From: Gnetum montanum
Lineage: Eukaryota > Streptophyta > Gnetopsida > Gnetales > Gnetaceae
DNA: 64,000 nucleotides
Direction of reading: 5' to 3'
NCBI GenBank assembly: GCA_015680685.1
Contig: MNCI01023945.1
Span: forward strand, 948,844 to 1,012,843
Made by a program: the position numbers and the translations under genes. The notes below the pieces were generated by a model. It did not search any database. It was not told where the DNA came from and was given only the letters and a program-made list of their open reading frames with translations. Shown piece after piece: positions 1-9,600 of the stretch; position 1 is the first letter of the stretch, and every line of letters begins with the position of its first letter.

Positions 1-331
1 AGTTGCATAGTTTAGGGTGTGTCCGGTAAGTGGGAACGGATGCTGACGCTAGTTAATTTAGACTTAGGACATTAGTTAGAGTTAGCTTAGTTTCTCAACC
101 CTTTTCCCTCATAGCTTATGAGATAAACCTGAAAATACCAAAAAAATCACATACCTCAGACTTGCTTAACCATACACCGTGACACTTACAAGCAAGCCTG
201 GGAAGACAACGAATGATTAACCCCAAGTGTTTCTTGTGGTGTTAAGGCATTTAGTCTGCGGAGTTCGACCGGATCGCGCGTGCACGCTCGTATTCGTATG
301 GTTGAGTGTAGGGGTACCTCGCCACTCATCA
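1..331 (+). mobile_element. Athila-like LTR (A1), 3' part only
   Basis: This stretch matches the LTRs of A2 (49410-50273 and 55948-56743) and A3 (61501-62398) and ends in the same block, GGGGTACCTCGCCACTCATCA. The block ends at 331. In A2 and A3 a tRNA-Asp-like primer site follows the 5' LTR, but here the sequence runs straight into a gag of another family, so this is a 3' LTR or a solo LTR. The LTR start lies outside the window. It interrupts the gag of element T2 just before its zinc-knuckle-like motif. Confidence 0.85.
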
Positions 332-655
332 ATTATCATCAATTTCCTGGCCATGACATGAACTTTTGCATGGCCTTACAAGATGACCTAAAATGCATGA
401 TTGACCAAGGCCAATTGGTTCTTGATGCAACCAACCCAGTTTTTCCCAAAAATAAATTAATGAAGGTCTACAAAGACCCTCTCAACGTAAGTGGTGTAGG
501 CTACAATGTAGAATTGGCATGAGAGCCATTTGTGATTCATCTACCCTCTAACAACATTCGGGTCTTCTTAGCATCAACTAGTTCAAAGATTCCTTTTGTC
601 ATTAGAGCACCACCTCGAACATCCATGACATCCTTTGTGGTTAGGGCCTTACAAC
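332..655 (+). pseudogene. T2 gag fragment (Tat/Ogre-like), interrupted on both sides
   Basis: Translated on the plus strand this gives the part of gag with a YHQ..GHDMNFC pattern, followed by a VYKDPLN block and then PFVIRAP/SFVVRAL units. The same order occurs in T1 gag (about 15001-15981, minus) with C.YHQ..GH.TNFC, so it is a Tat/Ogre-type Gag with a C-H-H-C zinc-knuckle-like motif. The left side is cut by LTR A1 at 331 and the right side by insertion of T1 at 655/656. The reading frame resumes in phase at 20856 on the far side of T1. A TGA stop follows the codon for A at about 520. Product would be the structural capsid protein; this copy is dead. Confidence 0.8.
651..655. repeat. Left target-site duplication of T1 (ACAAC)
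   Basis: ACAAC directly precedes the T1 LTR start TGTACCG. The identical five bases follow the other T1 end at 20851-20855. A 5-bp duplication is the norm for Ty3/gypsy integration. Confidence 0.88.
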
Positions 656-2725
656 TGTACCGTCTGAAATCATCGGTGTCAGGCTGGAACGTTACGGGCA
701 CCGAAAGATTCACATACAAGCACAATAGACCCTACCTCTGCTTGAGGGCAAGTTGGAAACAGATGAAGGCAGAGTGCCTTGGATGGTTCGCACGTAGATC
801 AAACAAGGAATTCCCCAACGTTTGCTGCTACAACACGTTGGGTTATACGTAAACTACAACTAAATGTAAACTAGTACGAAACGTACAGAAAATGTAAACG
901 TGCGTAAACATAGAAAATGATGTAAATTGTAACGAAAGTTGGCCAAGTGTATCAAATGTATTGAAAAAGAGTGTGTACAAAGCATCGGTCTATGCGCATT
1001 TGTGGATCTACACAAGGTAGACGTATAGCCTCGGTTGATGAGGATGGGTGATGACAACTACTGAGAATTTCTGCAGGCACAACGTGAATGTTGTATGCCC
1101 AGCATGTAGGATGTATGCCCAGCATGTGAGATCTATGCTCCTATTCTCTATGTGTGAAATGACCAACTTTTCGCACCCCTGCCCCCGAACCCCGATTTAG
1201 TAAAAAATTGGAATTTTTATATGATATTAGAGTGTGGAATTCGGATATGGAGTGGGATGATTGGCTATGGGAGGTGAAATTTATGGATCTGGCAACAGGT
1301 GGGGCATTGACCGGTGAAAAATAATAAAATTTTACAAGTGTACAGTGTGAACACTGTCCAGTTCACACGCTGGGCGTGTAGATCCTCAGCGTGTGAACTT
1401 TCATGCCCACAAAAAATGAATGAATGATAGTTGTACAATAGATTGCATGGTTCTAGCCTGTAGATCTAAGCTCTGGCATCCTGTTTCTAGCTTCAACATG
1501 TCATTCTGAGCTTTGGGGTGTCCTGGCATGTCCATAGAGCTTCCAGCATGTGAGTTTGAACATCTGGCGTGTTTCTGTACCCTCATATGCTGGGCGTATA
1601 TGCTCCATACGCTAGACAGTAGGTGGTCAAGAGGGAAATGTTTTGACCTATATTTTGATGTATAAAGCTAGTTTTGACCATGGATCTAGATGCCTGATGT
1701 CTTGAGGATGCTTCCTGTCAAATTTGGGCTCATTTGGCCTTGATTTGACAGGGTTTTGGGAGGCCTGAAGTTGAGCATGCTGGCCACAAACTAGGCGTAT
1801 AGGCTAGCGTGTGAGCATGAAAAATGCAATTTAGGAATTATATTTGGTATGTTGGGGGTGTGTACACTGATCTTTGAGTCTTGGTGGTCCTCAGGGTCAT
1901 TCGAGAGCTGATTTTGACTTCATTTCGATGGAGTTTTGGGCTCATCTCTGAGGTGCATGCTGGTTGTACGCTAGGCATATAGGCCAATGTGTGAGGCCAA
2001 AAATGATACTTTTGATGCCCAAAATGGAATTTTTTGAAGCTTGTGATGATGTAGACTGGATGCCCATGTCTTAAGGGTCAACCCCATGCCAAAACATTTC
2101 CTGAAAGTGCCTGTTTGACCTTTCAGGGTGTACATTCTCAGTGTGTGAACTTTCAAGTGCATGATTTCAAGGTCAAAACTTAATTTTCTTGAGCCCATGA
2201 TGATTCCTAGAAGTTTCCCTATCTCTGAGAGTCGATGCCTTGTGAAAATCTTGCTCTGAAGTGCCTGTTTTGGGTCACCTTTGAAGTCATACGCTGGGCG
2301 TGTGAGCCAGGGTGTAGGCAGGAAATGACCCATTTGGTGTCCAAAATTTGATTGTTAGGAGCCTAAGACTTACTTGGGACCTTAGGGAAGGTCATGGGGA
2401 GTTTAGAGCTTCGATTCTAGCCTATTTTGATGATTTTTTGAGGCTCAAAAGTTGCTGCACGCTGGGCCATACGCTGGGCATGTATAGGCCAGCGTACAAG
2501 ATGCATACTTAGTGAAAACCAAATATTTTGAGCTCAAAATTTACCAGGTTTGATGCCAGATGTCACTATAGTATTTTATGGGTCCTAGGGAACCATTTCT
2601 TGCTTAGTTTGACTCTGTTTGAAGCTGTTTGTGAGGTCCTCAAGCTTCAGTCATGCTAGGGAGCATCATGACTTAGCTCGATTCTTGTCAGAGAAGTGCT
2701 AAGCTCAGAATTTTGTGGTGTTTCA
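656..2725 (-). repeat. T1 3' LTR
   Basis: Direct repeat of 18739-20850. Its plus-strand start is TGTACCG and its end GGTGTTTCA, giving TG..CA termini. It is rich in short dyad words built from CACGC/GCGTG, for example around 1366-1395, 1588-1615 and 2290-2310. No open gene is credible in it. Confidence 0.88.
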
Positions 2726-2739
2726 TTGGTCCCTCTTTG
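2726..2739 (-). other. T1 polypurine tract
   Basis: On the minus strand the bases just before the 3' LTR read AACAAAGAGGGACCAA, mostly purine. The same block, ACAAAGAGGGATCAA, precedes the T2 3' LTR at 33597-33611. This is the expected primer site for plus-strand DNA synthesis. Confidence 0.75.
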
Positions 2740-3884
2740 TTGGCGCTTCGAGGAATAGACCTGAGAAGTGTCAACAAAGAAGTACAAAACACCACAAGCA
2801 ACTTGGTAGGAATATTGTCCTTTGGCACTTGGCGAGATGTCATCGCACCATGTTCAGTAGTACATGGGATTGGGGAAATGAAGTTTGTAGCTGGATAGGG
2901 AAATGAAAATTTTGGGGATTGGGAACTGATCAAGGGATTGTTCATGGTGAAGGGGATGCTCTGGTGTGTATACAGGTCATGTTGATCCTTGTCAATAGCC
3001 ATTGTCTAGCAGACTTGGAACCAAGACATGAGGTGTACGTCCTTTGGCGGAACAAGACTCTTGTTTAGTGTTTAAGAGGACTTATTGGCACAACCAAAGC
3101 CACGTGATGATGTGTTGCATTCTTTGGAGGAACAGGGCCTCTATTTAGTGTTAAAGGGAACCTATTGGCGAAGAGCCAAAGCCACGCAATGAGATGTTAC
3201 TTGAGCATTTGAGACATGAGTACTTGCTTCCAAGACAACTGCCTTCCTGCCTGGGGCTTGTATGGGAAGTGCTAAGGGTCTTGTGTTTCTTTTTGGCTTT
3301 TTTGCTCTTTGCTCTTTGCTCTTTTGTTATTTTGTTATTTTTTCTTTTTCTTTTTCTTTATTTTCTATTTTTTTTATTTTTTTTTCATTTTTTTGTGTTT
3401 TTTGATCTTGTACTCATGCTCAAGTGCCATGTTGTGTGTTGCAACTGCTTAAAAGTGTTGCAGTGTGCAACGGTGTGCTCAATGTTTCAGGATGCACTAG
3501 GTGTGTCCAGGGTGTAACTGAGTAGAGTATGTTGAGGAATCGATGAGAAATGTAACGGGAAATGTACTAGTGAATGGCTTGATTAACCTTGTTATGTGTG
3601 TTAGGAATAATGTGGTACCTTGCTGCTGTGACGAAGTGCATTCTCGTACAAACACCTCTGAGTGTCATCCTGCACACACAACTCCAAGAAGACAAGAAAA
3701 CCACGAGTGAGTGAGTAAGCTTAGACTTGAATAGCAACTGATAAAACAAAGGCACTAGATGAGATTTCAGGCACTGAATATGAATGAAAGCAATGTTGTT
3801 AGGATCAACTGATGATGAGTGAGGTAGCAGCTCTGATGAAGTTTTAATGTAGCTATAGATCAGGAGGCTAGAGATGAAGTTGCC
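2740..3884 (-). other. T1 3' untranslated region with tandem repeat and purine tract
   Basis: Non-coding. About 3030-3185 holds two imperfect tandem copies of roughly 75-80 bp; each includes a CCTTTGGCGG/CATTCTTTGGAGG block and a GAGCCAAAGCCACG-like block. About 3295-3405 is a long pyrimidine run on the plus strand, i.e. purine on the element strand. T2 has a comparable pair of repeats (about 33220-33330) and a purine run (about 33103-33160) at the same place before its LTR, so the layout is family-wide. The phenylalanine-rich reading frame across the pyrimidine run is not a gene. Confidence 0.6.
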
Positions 3885-4235
3885 AGTTTATAGTCATAGT
3901 GGACTGTCGTGGGTTAGTTTTATGTCATAACCCATTAGATGTTGCCAGTTTAGCGTCGTAGCGGACGGTACATTGCTAGTTTATAGTCTTGGCGGACTGT
4001 GGAGAGGTAAACCAGTTTATAGTCTTAGCGGACTCTGGCGAACAAAACTGTGGCAGTTTAATGTCGTACCGGACGGGTGCTAGTTTATTGTCATTGTAGA
4101 CGAACTGTGGTGTCAGTTTATCATCATGACGCCTGGATGAGTGGTTGTGCCAGTTTTAGGTCATGATTCCAGGACTGTGGATTAGATGTGTTAGTTGTGG
4201 TGCTAGTTTATCATCATAATGCCAGGACGAGTGCA
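3885..4235 (-). repeat. Hairpin-unit array downstream of T1 integrase
   Basis: About ten loosely spaced units of the plan CAGTTTA-arm-6-base loop-complementary arm. Clear cases: AGTC/GACT with loop ATAGTG at 3892-3905, and CGTC/GACG with loop GTAGCG at 3954-3967. Arms differ between units yet stay complementary. Related arrays lie at 7145-7345, 13415-13667, 27832-27958, 31566-31985 and 42735-42850. Confidence 0.8.
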
Positions 4236-4250
4236 TACCTAAGTTTATGC

Positions 4251-7207
4251 TCAAACGTAGAACGGTTTCAAGTACAAGTGGTTGGTCAGGTGTGCAAGCT
4301 CATTCCCTTCCATGTCAGCTAGCTTAAACGCTCCATTTTCATACGCTTTGGTGACCAAGTAAGGCCCTTCCCAGTTGACCAAGATGGGGGAGTTATTGGT
4401 TCGATAATGTTTAACCCCCACTTCTGAAAAGGCCAGGTGATTTGCGCGGTATGCAACTCATTCGGTGGAACATGTATCAAATTGCTATGTTTTTGGCAGA
4501 TGCTGCATGTTTTGACCTTGGAGAAACAATCGTACTCCATGTGTGGCCAATAATAGCCCAAATGTCTTATTTTTCTTGCCATTTCTTTGGGCGCTATGTG
4601 CCCTCCACATAGTCCTTCATGTACTTGCTCCACGATGGTTTGGCCATCAGTGCTACTAATGCACATCAACAGGATACCTTTATAGGATCTATGACATAAC
4701 GTGTCACCTACTAATGCATACTTTCGAGAATGTTTTCGTACTGCGTCCTTTTGTGCATTCGTTAGATGTTGCGGTGTTTCGCAATGTAGAAGGTACTCTT
4801 TTATGTCATCATACCATTCTACTGCGTGTGTTGTACTAATGGATGCAATTGGTAATTCATTGGGAGTATCAATTATGGGTTTAGCACAACTGATTATAGA
4901 ACTAGGCAATGTGTGGAACATGTTTGACAATATGTTTAGAGCTAACGTGGCAAGTGCATCTGCAATGGTGTTATTGTTTTTGGATACATGTTGCACCTCT
5001 ATGTTTTCAAATCGCTTCAGCAAGTGCTTAGTCAAATCACAGTATGGTTGTAAGTGTTGCGCTTTGCATGGGTAAACGTCTATGACTTGACTGAGAACTA
5101 ACTGTGAGTCACCTCTGACTACGAGTTGGGTGATTTCTGAAGCTAGTGTTGCCATGAGACCTCTAAGGAGACCTTTGTACTCTGCTACGTTGTTGGTACA
5201 GTGAAAGTTGAAATGATAAGCAAAGGGTCGGATCTCCTCGGAGGGATAGGTGATGACGGTGGTAGCACTTCCCCCTCGAGAGGTGGATGCTCCATCAAAG
5301 TTCAAAATGGCATTGTAGTCATCGGGCACTATGTCTATTGCACTCACATTTTCATCAAGGAACTCTGGCTCTATCGTTGCTAGATCATGCGTTGGTGATG
5401 CAGTCATTTGATTTGCTATAGCTTGATCCTTAACTGATGACTGCGCTATGTAGTGTAGGTCAAACTCAGCTATCATGGCTTTTTAGTGAGCTATCTTACT
5501 TGATTCGTAAATGTTTCCTGTGATAGCTTTGAGCACATTATCCTTACAGATTATATTGACTTGGTTGCGGAAGAGGTAATGTCACCATTTCTTTAAGGAA
5601 AAGATAAGGGCTAAACATGACCTCTCCACCTCATTGTACTTTTGCTCATAGGCTACTAATGCATGGATTAGATAATAAATAGGGACTTTAGTTCCATCAT
5701 CTCGTTTCTGGCAAAGCATAGACGCGATGGATGAATCCGAAGTGGCCAGGTAGATATAGAATGGTTTGTTGTTCTGAGGCGGATAGACCGTCAGTAGTTG
5801 AACAAGTGCCATTTTAATATTGTCAAATGCTTCTTGGCATTGTGAAGTCCATTCAAAATGGACGTTCTTGCATAGCAAGTGGTTCATAGGTTTCAACTTA
5901 TTTGTCAGTTTTTCTATGAAACGCCTGATGAACTGTAATCTACCTTGTAGACCTCGAAGTTCGGTAAGGTTGCTTGGTGGTTTCAAGTTGGTGATAGCCT
6001 TAACCTTGTCCGGATCTACTTGTATTCCTGTTTCTGATACTACGAAGCCTAGCATCTTGCCCGTTTTTACCCCAAAGACATATTTTTTTGGGTTGAGCCT
6101 AAGTTCATATTTTAGACAACGTTTTAAAACCAAATCTAAGTCTTGTATGTGCTGCTCTGGTGTTTTTGATTTAACTGCGATGTCATCCACATAATCATTG
6201 AGCGAATGAAGTATGTAATCACTAAAAATGAATTTCATTGCTCTCTGATATGTGGCACCGACATTCTTCAAGCCAAATGGCATCATTGTATAGCAAAAGG
6301 TACCCCACGGTGTCATGAAGGTCGTCCTGAGCTAATGTTCCAGGTTGATTCGTATCTGGTTATATCCCGAAAAGTCATCCATAAAAGACAACAGAGCATG
6401 CCCCACAGTTGAGTCAAAAAGTTGATCAATGCTTGGTAGCGGGAAGTCATCCTTTATGGTTGCGATGTTGAGATCCCGGAAGTTTATGCATAAGCGAATT
6501 CTTCCGTTCTTCTTGGGGGCTATAACCATGTTAGACACCCAATCAGTGTAGTCGGTAGCCCAAATGAAACCAGCTTGATAAAGCTTAATGATCTCATTGC
6601 GAACTGCCAGTGCTACCTTAGGTTTGACCTTGTGTGCTTTCTGTTTCACTGGTCTTAACTTGGGATCGAGTATAATGTTGTATTGAACAATGTGAGGATC
6701 TAGTCTAGGCATGTCATTGTAAGACCAAGTGAATGTTTTCATGTTTTCTCGAAGCACGTGTTCTATGTCCTTGGCAAGTTGAGGTTGTAATAGTGTGCTC
6801 AATTTTAATACCTTAACGTCATCGTCAGGCATAGTTATGGGGGTTTTAGTTAAAGGGTCTTCAGTGATGCTATCAGCTTCTATGTCTAGAGATTTTGTCA
6901 TACCTTCATAGCTATCTAATGTTTGTTGCATTGAGGCTACAAATGTGTCTCCTGTTGATGGACCTAAGTTGATAGAATTTATGTTGATTTCTGTTGTGAT
7001 CTTTCCGTATGGTCCATCGATGGTCAATGGTGTAAATAGATGCTTGCAATCCATTGCGCTTTCTCCTGCCAATAAACAGGGAGAAAAGTAAGCTAGGGGG
7101 GTTGTTATGCTTTCCAGGCAATGTAAATCATGTGTACATTTAACAGTGACTAAGATATGCGGTGGTAGTTTATCGTCATACCTGGACACATGGCAATTTA
7201 GGGCCAT
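4251..7207 (-). pseudogene. pol: T1 pol: RT, RNase H, archaeal-type RNase H, truncated integrase
   Basis: From 7207 downward one frame runs to about 4440 with only three stops (about 6331, 5584, 5484). RT shows the PLPSIDQLFD and LSFMDDFSGYNQI blocks and the catalytic YVDD motif (about 6200). A degenerate first RNase H (YLATSDSSIASMLCQK) follows. The second RNase H starts at FDGAST and keeps NNVAEYKGLLRGL and GDSQLV, the Tat hallmark. Then comes the integrase H-H-C-C zinc region (HEGLCGGHIAP to CSICQKH). Right after the start of the catalytic core the sequence jumps, near 4390-4400, to the integrase C-terminus (GAFKLADMEGN..NHLYLKPFYV), with a one-base frame change, so the D-D-E core is missing. 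The first stop replaces the Q of EHQL seen in T2. It would have copied and integrated the element; it cannot integrate now. Confidence 0.88.
7065..7092 (-). promoter_or_regulatory. Candidate splice acceptor upstream of T1 RT
   Basis: On the minus strand a pyrimidine-rich run ends in TTTATTGGCAG, followed by the codons leading to CKHLFTPLTI. T2 has a pyrimidine run ending TTTTTCTTGTAG at 28083, followed within similar distance by YEHLHSPLVL. Ogre elements are known to splice out an intron between protease and RT, so this is a plausible acceptor. I could not place the donor. Confidence 0.45.
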
Positions 7208-7345
7208 ATCGAGCCTTGCTTGTCAGTTTATAGTCATAACAAACTGATCATGGCAGTTTAAGGCCTTACTGGGCTGTTCGATAGTTTAGGGCCATTCTGG
7301 GTCATCACGGTAGTTTAAGGCCTTACCGGGCCATCACGGTAGTTT
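7145..7345 (-). repeat. Hairpin-unit array upstream of T1 RT
   Basis: About six units of the same plan as at 3885-4235. Arms here are mostly GGCC/GGCC, e.g. 7319-7332 with loop TTACCG, plus GTC/GAC near 7165. The first codons of the RT reading frame overlap the array. A lone unit with GGC/GCC arms occurs at 9533-9556. Confidence 0.75.
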
Positions 7346-7349
7346 AATC

Positions 7350-8690
7350 ATAACTTACAGTTCATGGTTAGAGTACATGGTTATGTTTAGTGTACATGGT
7401 GGGGTCACATATACGTATATATATATGTTGTTGGTTGTTTAGAATTCTAAGTACCAAGGGGTCATTAAAGGGGGTGTGAATAATTGGTGCATGTATGGTA
7501 CATATGTACAGGGTTTTTTTATATATTTTTTTATGTTTTAGGTTTTTGTTTGTTCATTTATGTTTATCAAAATAAGAATGGTACTAGAGGCTAGGACATC
7601 ATAGACCATAGGGACAGCGTATGGGGTCTTTATTGTTATTTTTATATTTTATTTTTAAAGGGTCTTAACGCCCTACAAAAGTGGGTCAACATGTACATGA
7701 ATTTAGAACATGGTATGCTGAGTGTTGGTCAAGATTTGTAAACATAGGATAAAGCCCTAAATAGTAGGGATAAATCCTACAAAGGTGGGTCAACAGGTAC
7801 ATGAATTTGGAAAATGATAGTGTGGGTATAGATCAACGTTTGTGGACAAAGGGGCAACGTCCTAGATAATCAGAAATGACTCCTACTAAATAGGGACAGC
7901 GTGCCCCAAAAAAGAGTTAATGTGCTAGATGGTGGGGGCAACGTCCTAAAATATAGGACAACGTGCTAGATTGTAGGAAGGGTCTATGTGATCCTTACTT
8001 TAGCTAATTCTAACGTAATTTTGACTAGTGTAAGAAGGTAAAAATAATAAATGTAAAATAATTATGCATGAAAAATTAGTGGTTTACGCTAAGTAAAACT
8101 ATAAATTCTCTGGGACATATAAAAGGCAAACTGTAAAACTGCGTAGAACTAAACATTTCATCCTTATTCCAACGTAAACCAAGCATTGACAGCGTAAAAC
8201 TATCAAAAATGCAGCGTAAAATAGAGGGAGACAGAGGGCAACGTGAACCCAAGGACTGCAGGTCAGCGTAAACCCAAGGATTGGACCTAAAGAGCAGCGT
8301 AAACCCATAAGATTTAACCGAAATAGCCAGCGTAAATCCAAAACCCCAACGTGAAGCCAAGGAGTAGAGGCCAAGACTTCAGTGTGAATCCTAGGTCAAG
8401 GTTAGCATGCATCAAAAGCTCCAGCGTGAATAGATCCATGGCAGCGTAAACCACCATTTCCACAGCGTTGGACCATCTATTTTCCAGATCTATGATAATA
8501 CAGATCAGATCCAAAGCATGCGGTACCAGATCTGCAATCTACAAGGCCTGATCTGCAATATTTCAGACCAGATCTACAGCATGCGTGGGTGGATTTGCAT
8601 AGATCTGGGCATCAACATTCAGATCTGCTTGAAACCCTCAGATTTTGGCTACAGCGTGCAAGATTCATCGGTAACTAGCATCACCAGCGT
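7350..8690. other. T1 spacer upstream of the antisense gene
   Basis: No gene recognised. 7395-7430 is TA-rich. From about 7560 to 8060 the phrases 'gacaacgt' and 'cctac/cctaaa' recur in an AT-rich background. From about 8150 to 8660 the short word CAGCGTAAA(C) or CAGCGTG(A) recurs roughly every 30-50 bp, related to the CACGC/GCGTG words of the LTR. This is where a promoter for the plus-strand gene at 9601 would be expected; no convincing TATA box was picked. Confidence 0.5.
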
Positions 8691-8697
8691 TCGGGCA

Positions 8698-8848
8698 AGA
8701 TGGACAAGGGAAAATAAGTAAAGGGTAAGGAGAAGAAGGAGGCATCCCTAACCTTCACTATAGAGAGTGAGGAAATGCTTCGAAACCTTCCCCAACCTAT
8801 GATCACTTCATGGCTTGGATCCCTACGCCGGTTAGGATCTGATCCGTA
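8698..8848 (+). pseudogene. Candidate first exon of the T1 antisense gene
   Basis: Starts with an ATG at 8700 and, allowing one in-frame stop near the start, reads KGKEKKEASLTFTIESEE and then a stretch ending in LRRLGSDP, before a possible donor GTAAAT at 8849. In T3 a segment before a GTAGGC donor at 37323 reads DEYAKELSKISRPISI..PSSITTLR, a loose match. The downstream exon begins right after a TGCAG acceptor at 9600, which implies an upstream exon. The match is weak. Confidence 0.35.
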
Positions 8849-9600
8849 AATGTAGATCTATTTTTTTTGCTATTTTTATCAATTATTGTCCAGTTTTCTG
8901 CTGTCAATGTATATGTTTTTCTTGGTAAATTTAGTCAGCGTATGGGATCTTTGGCCAATGTAGAGGTTGTGAAGCCAGTGTGCAGGCCATGATCCCAGCG
9001 TGTAAACTGCAAAAATGTTTAGTTCATGTAGCGTATATGTACTTTTTTTTTGACAAATTTTCGCTTAAGTTTCGGTGTCAGCGTGAAAGGTCTGGTTGGT
9101 ATGCTCAGCGTGAACCTAACATGCCTAGCGTACAGAGGGCTATACGCCCAGCGTGTGGTCTTCACACGCCCAGCATGCGAGAAGGTCACATGCTCAGCGT
9201 ATAGCCAAAAACCCTAAGAAAATTCTAAGTGTGAGAAGGTCACACCCTTAGTGTGTGGACCAAAAACCCAATAATTTTCCAAGTGTTGCCACAGTGTAAA
9301 CCTTGAATTTTTTGAAATTTTTCATATATTTCCTAGGTGTTAAACTAATGTCCAAAACTGAAATTTTCTAAGTGTTATGTGTGTAATGCAAATGAACCCT
9401 TTGCTAAGTGTTGAATATGAACTGTAAGATGTGGAGTCAAAATTTCCTAAGTGTTGAATAATGTAAACTGAAATGTCGTATGTATCCACTGGGGTATGCG
9501 AATGGAATGTTCTTGTTAACAAATGTTGGTAGTTTAAGGCCATATCGAGCCGTTGTTTTATGTGTATGATGTACTTACTTTGATCTTTGACTTCATGCAG

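Noticed and set aside
280-522. Single 80-residue gene spanning 280-522
   Set aside because: It is a chance fusion of A1 LTR end and T2 gag across the junction at 331/332.
3194-3517. Phenylalanine/leucine-rich frame resembling a membrane protein
   Set aside because: It is the translation of a pyrimidine run in the T1 3' region; the element strand is purine-rich and T2 has a similar tract without a frame.
3885-4235. CRISPR-like or miRNA-cluster interpretation of the hairpin arrays
   Set aside because: Eukaryotic retroelement context, irregular spacing, no unique spacers between identical repeats; stems of 4-5 bp are too short for miRNA precursors.
4701-5383. Plus-strand frames over the T1 RNase H region
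   Set aside because: Shadows of the minus-strand pol; no family pattern.
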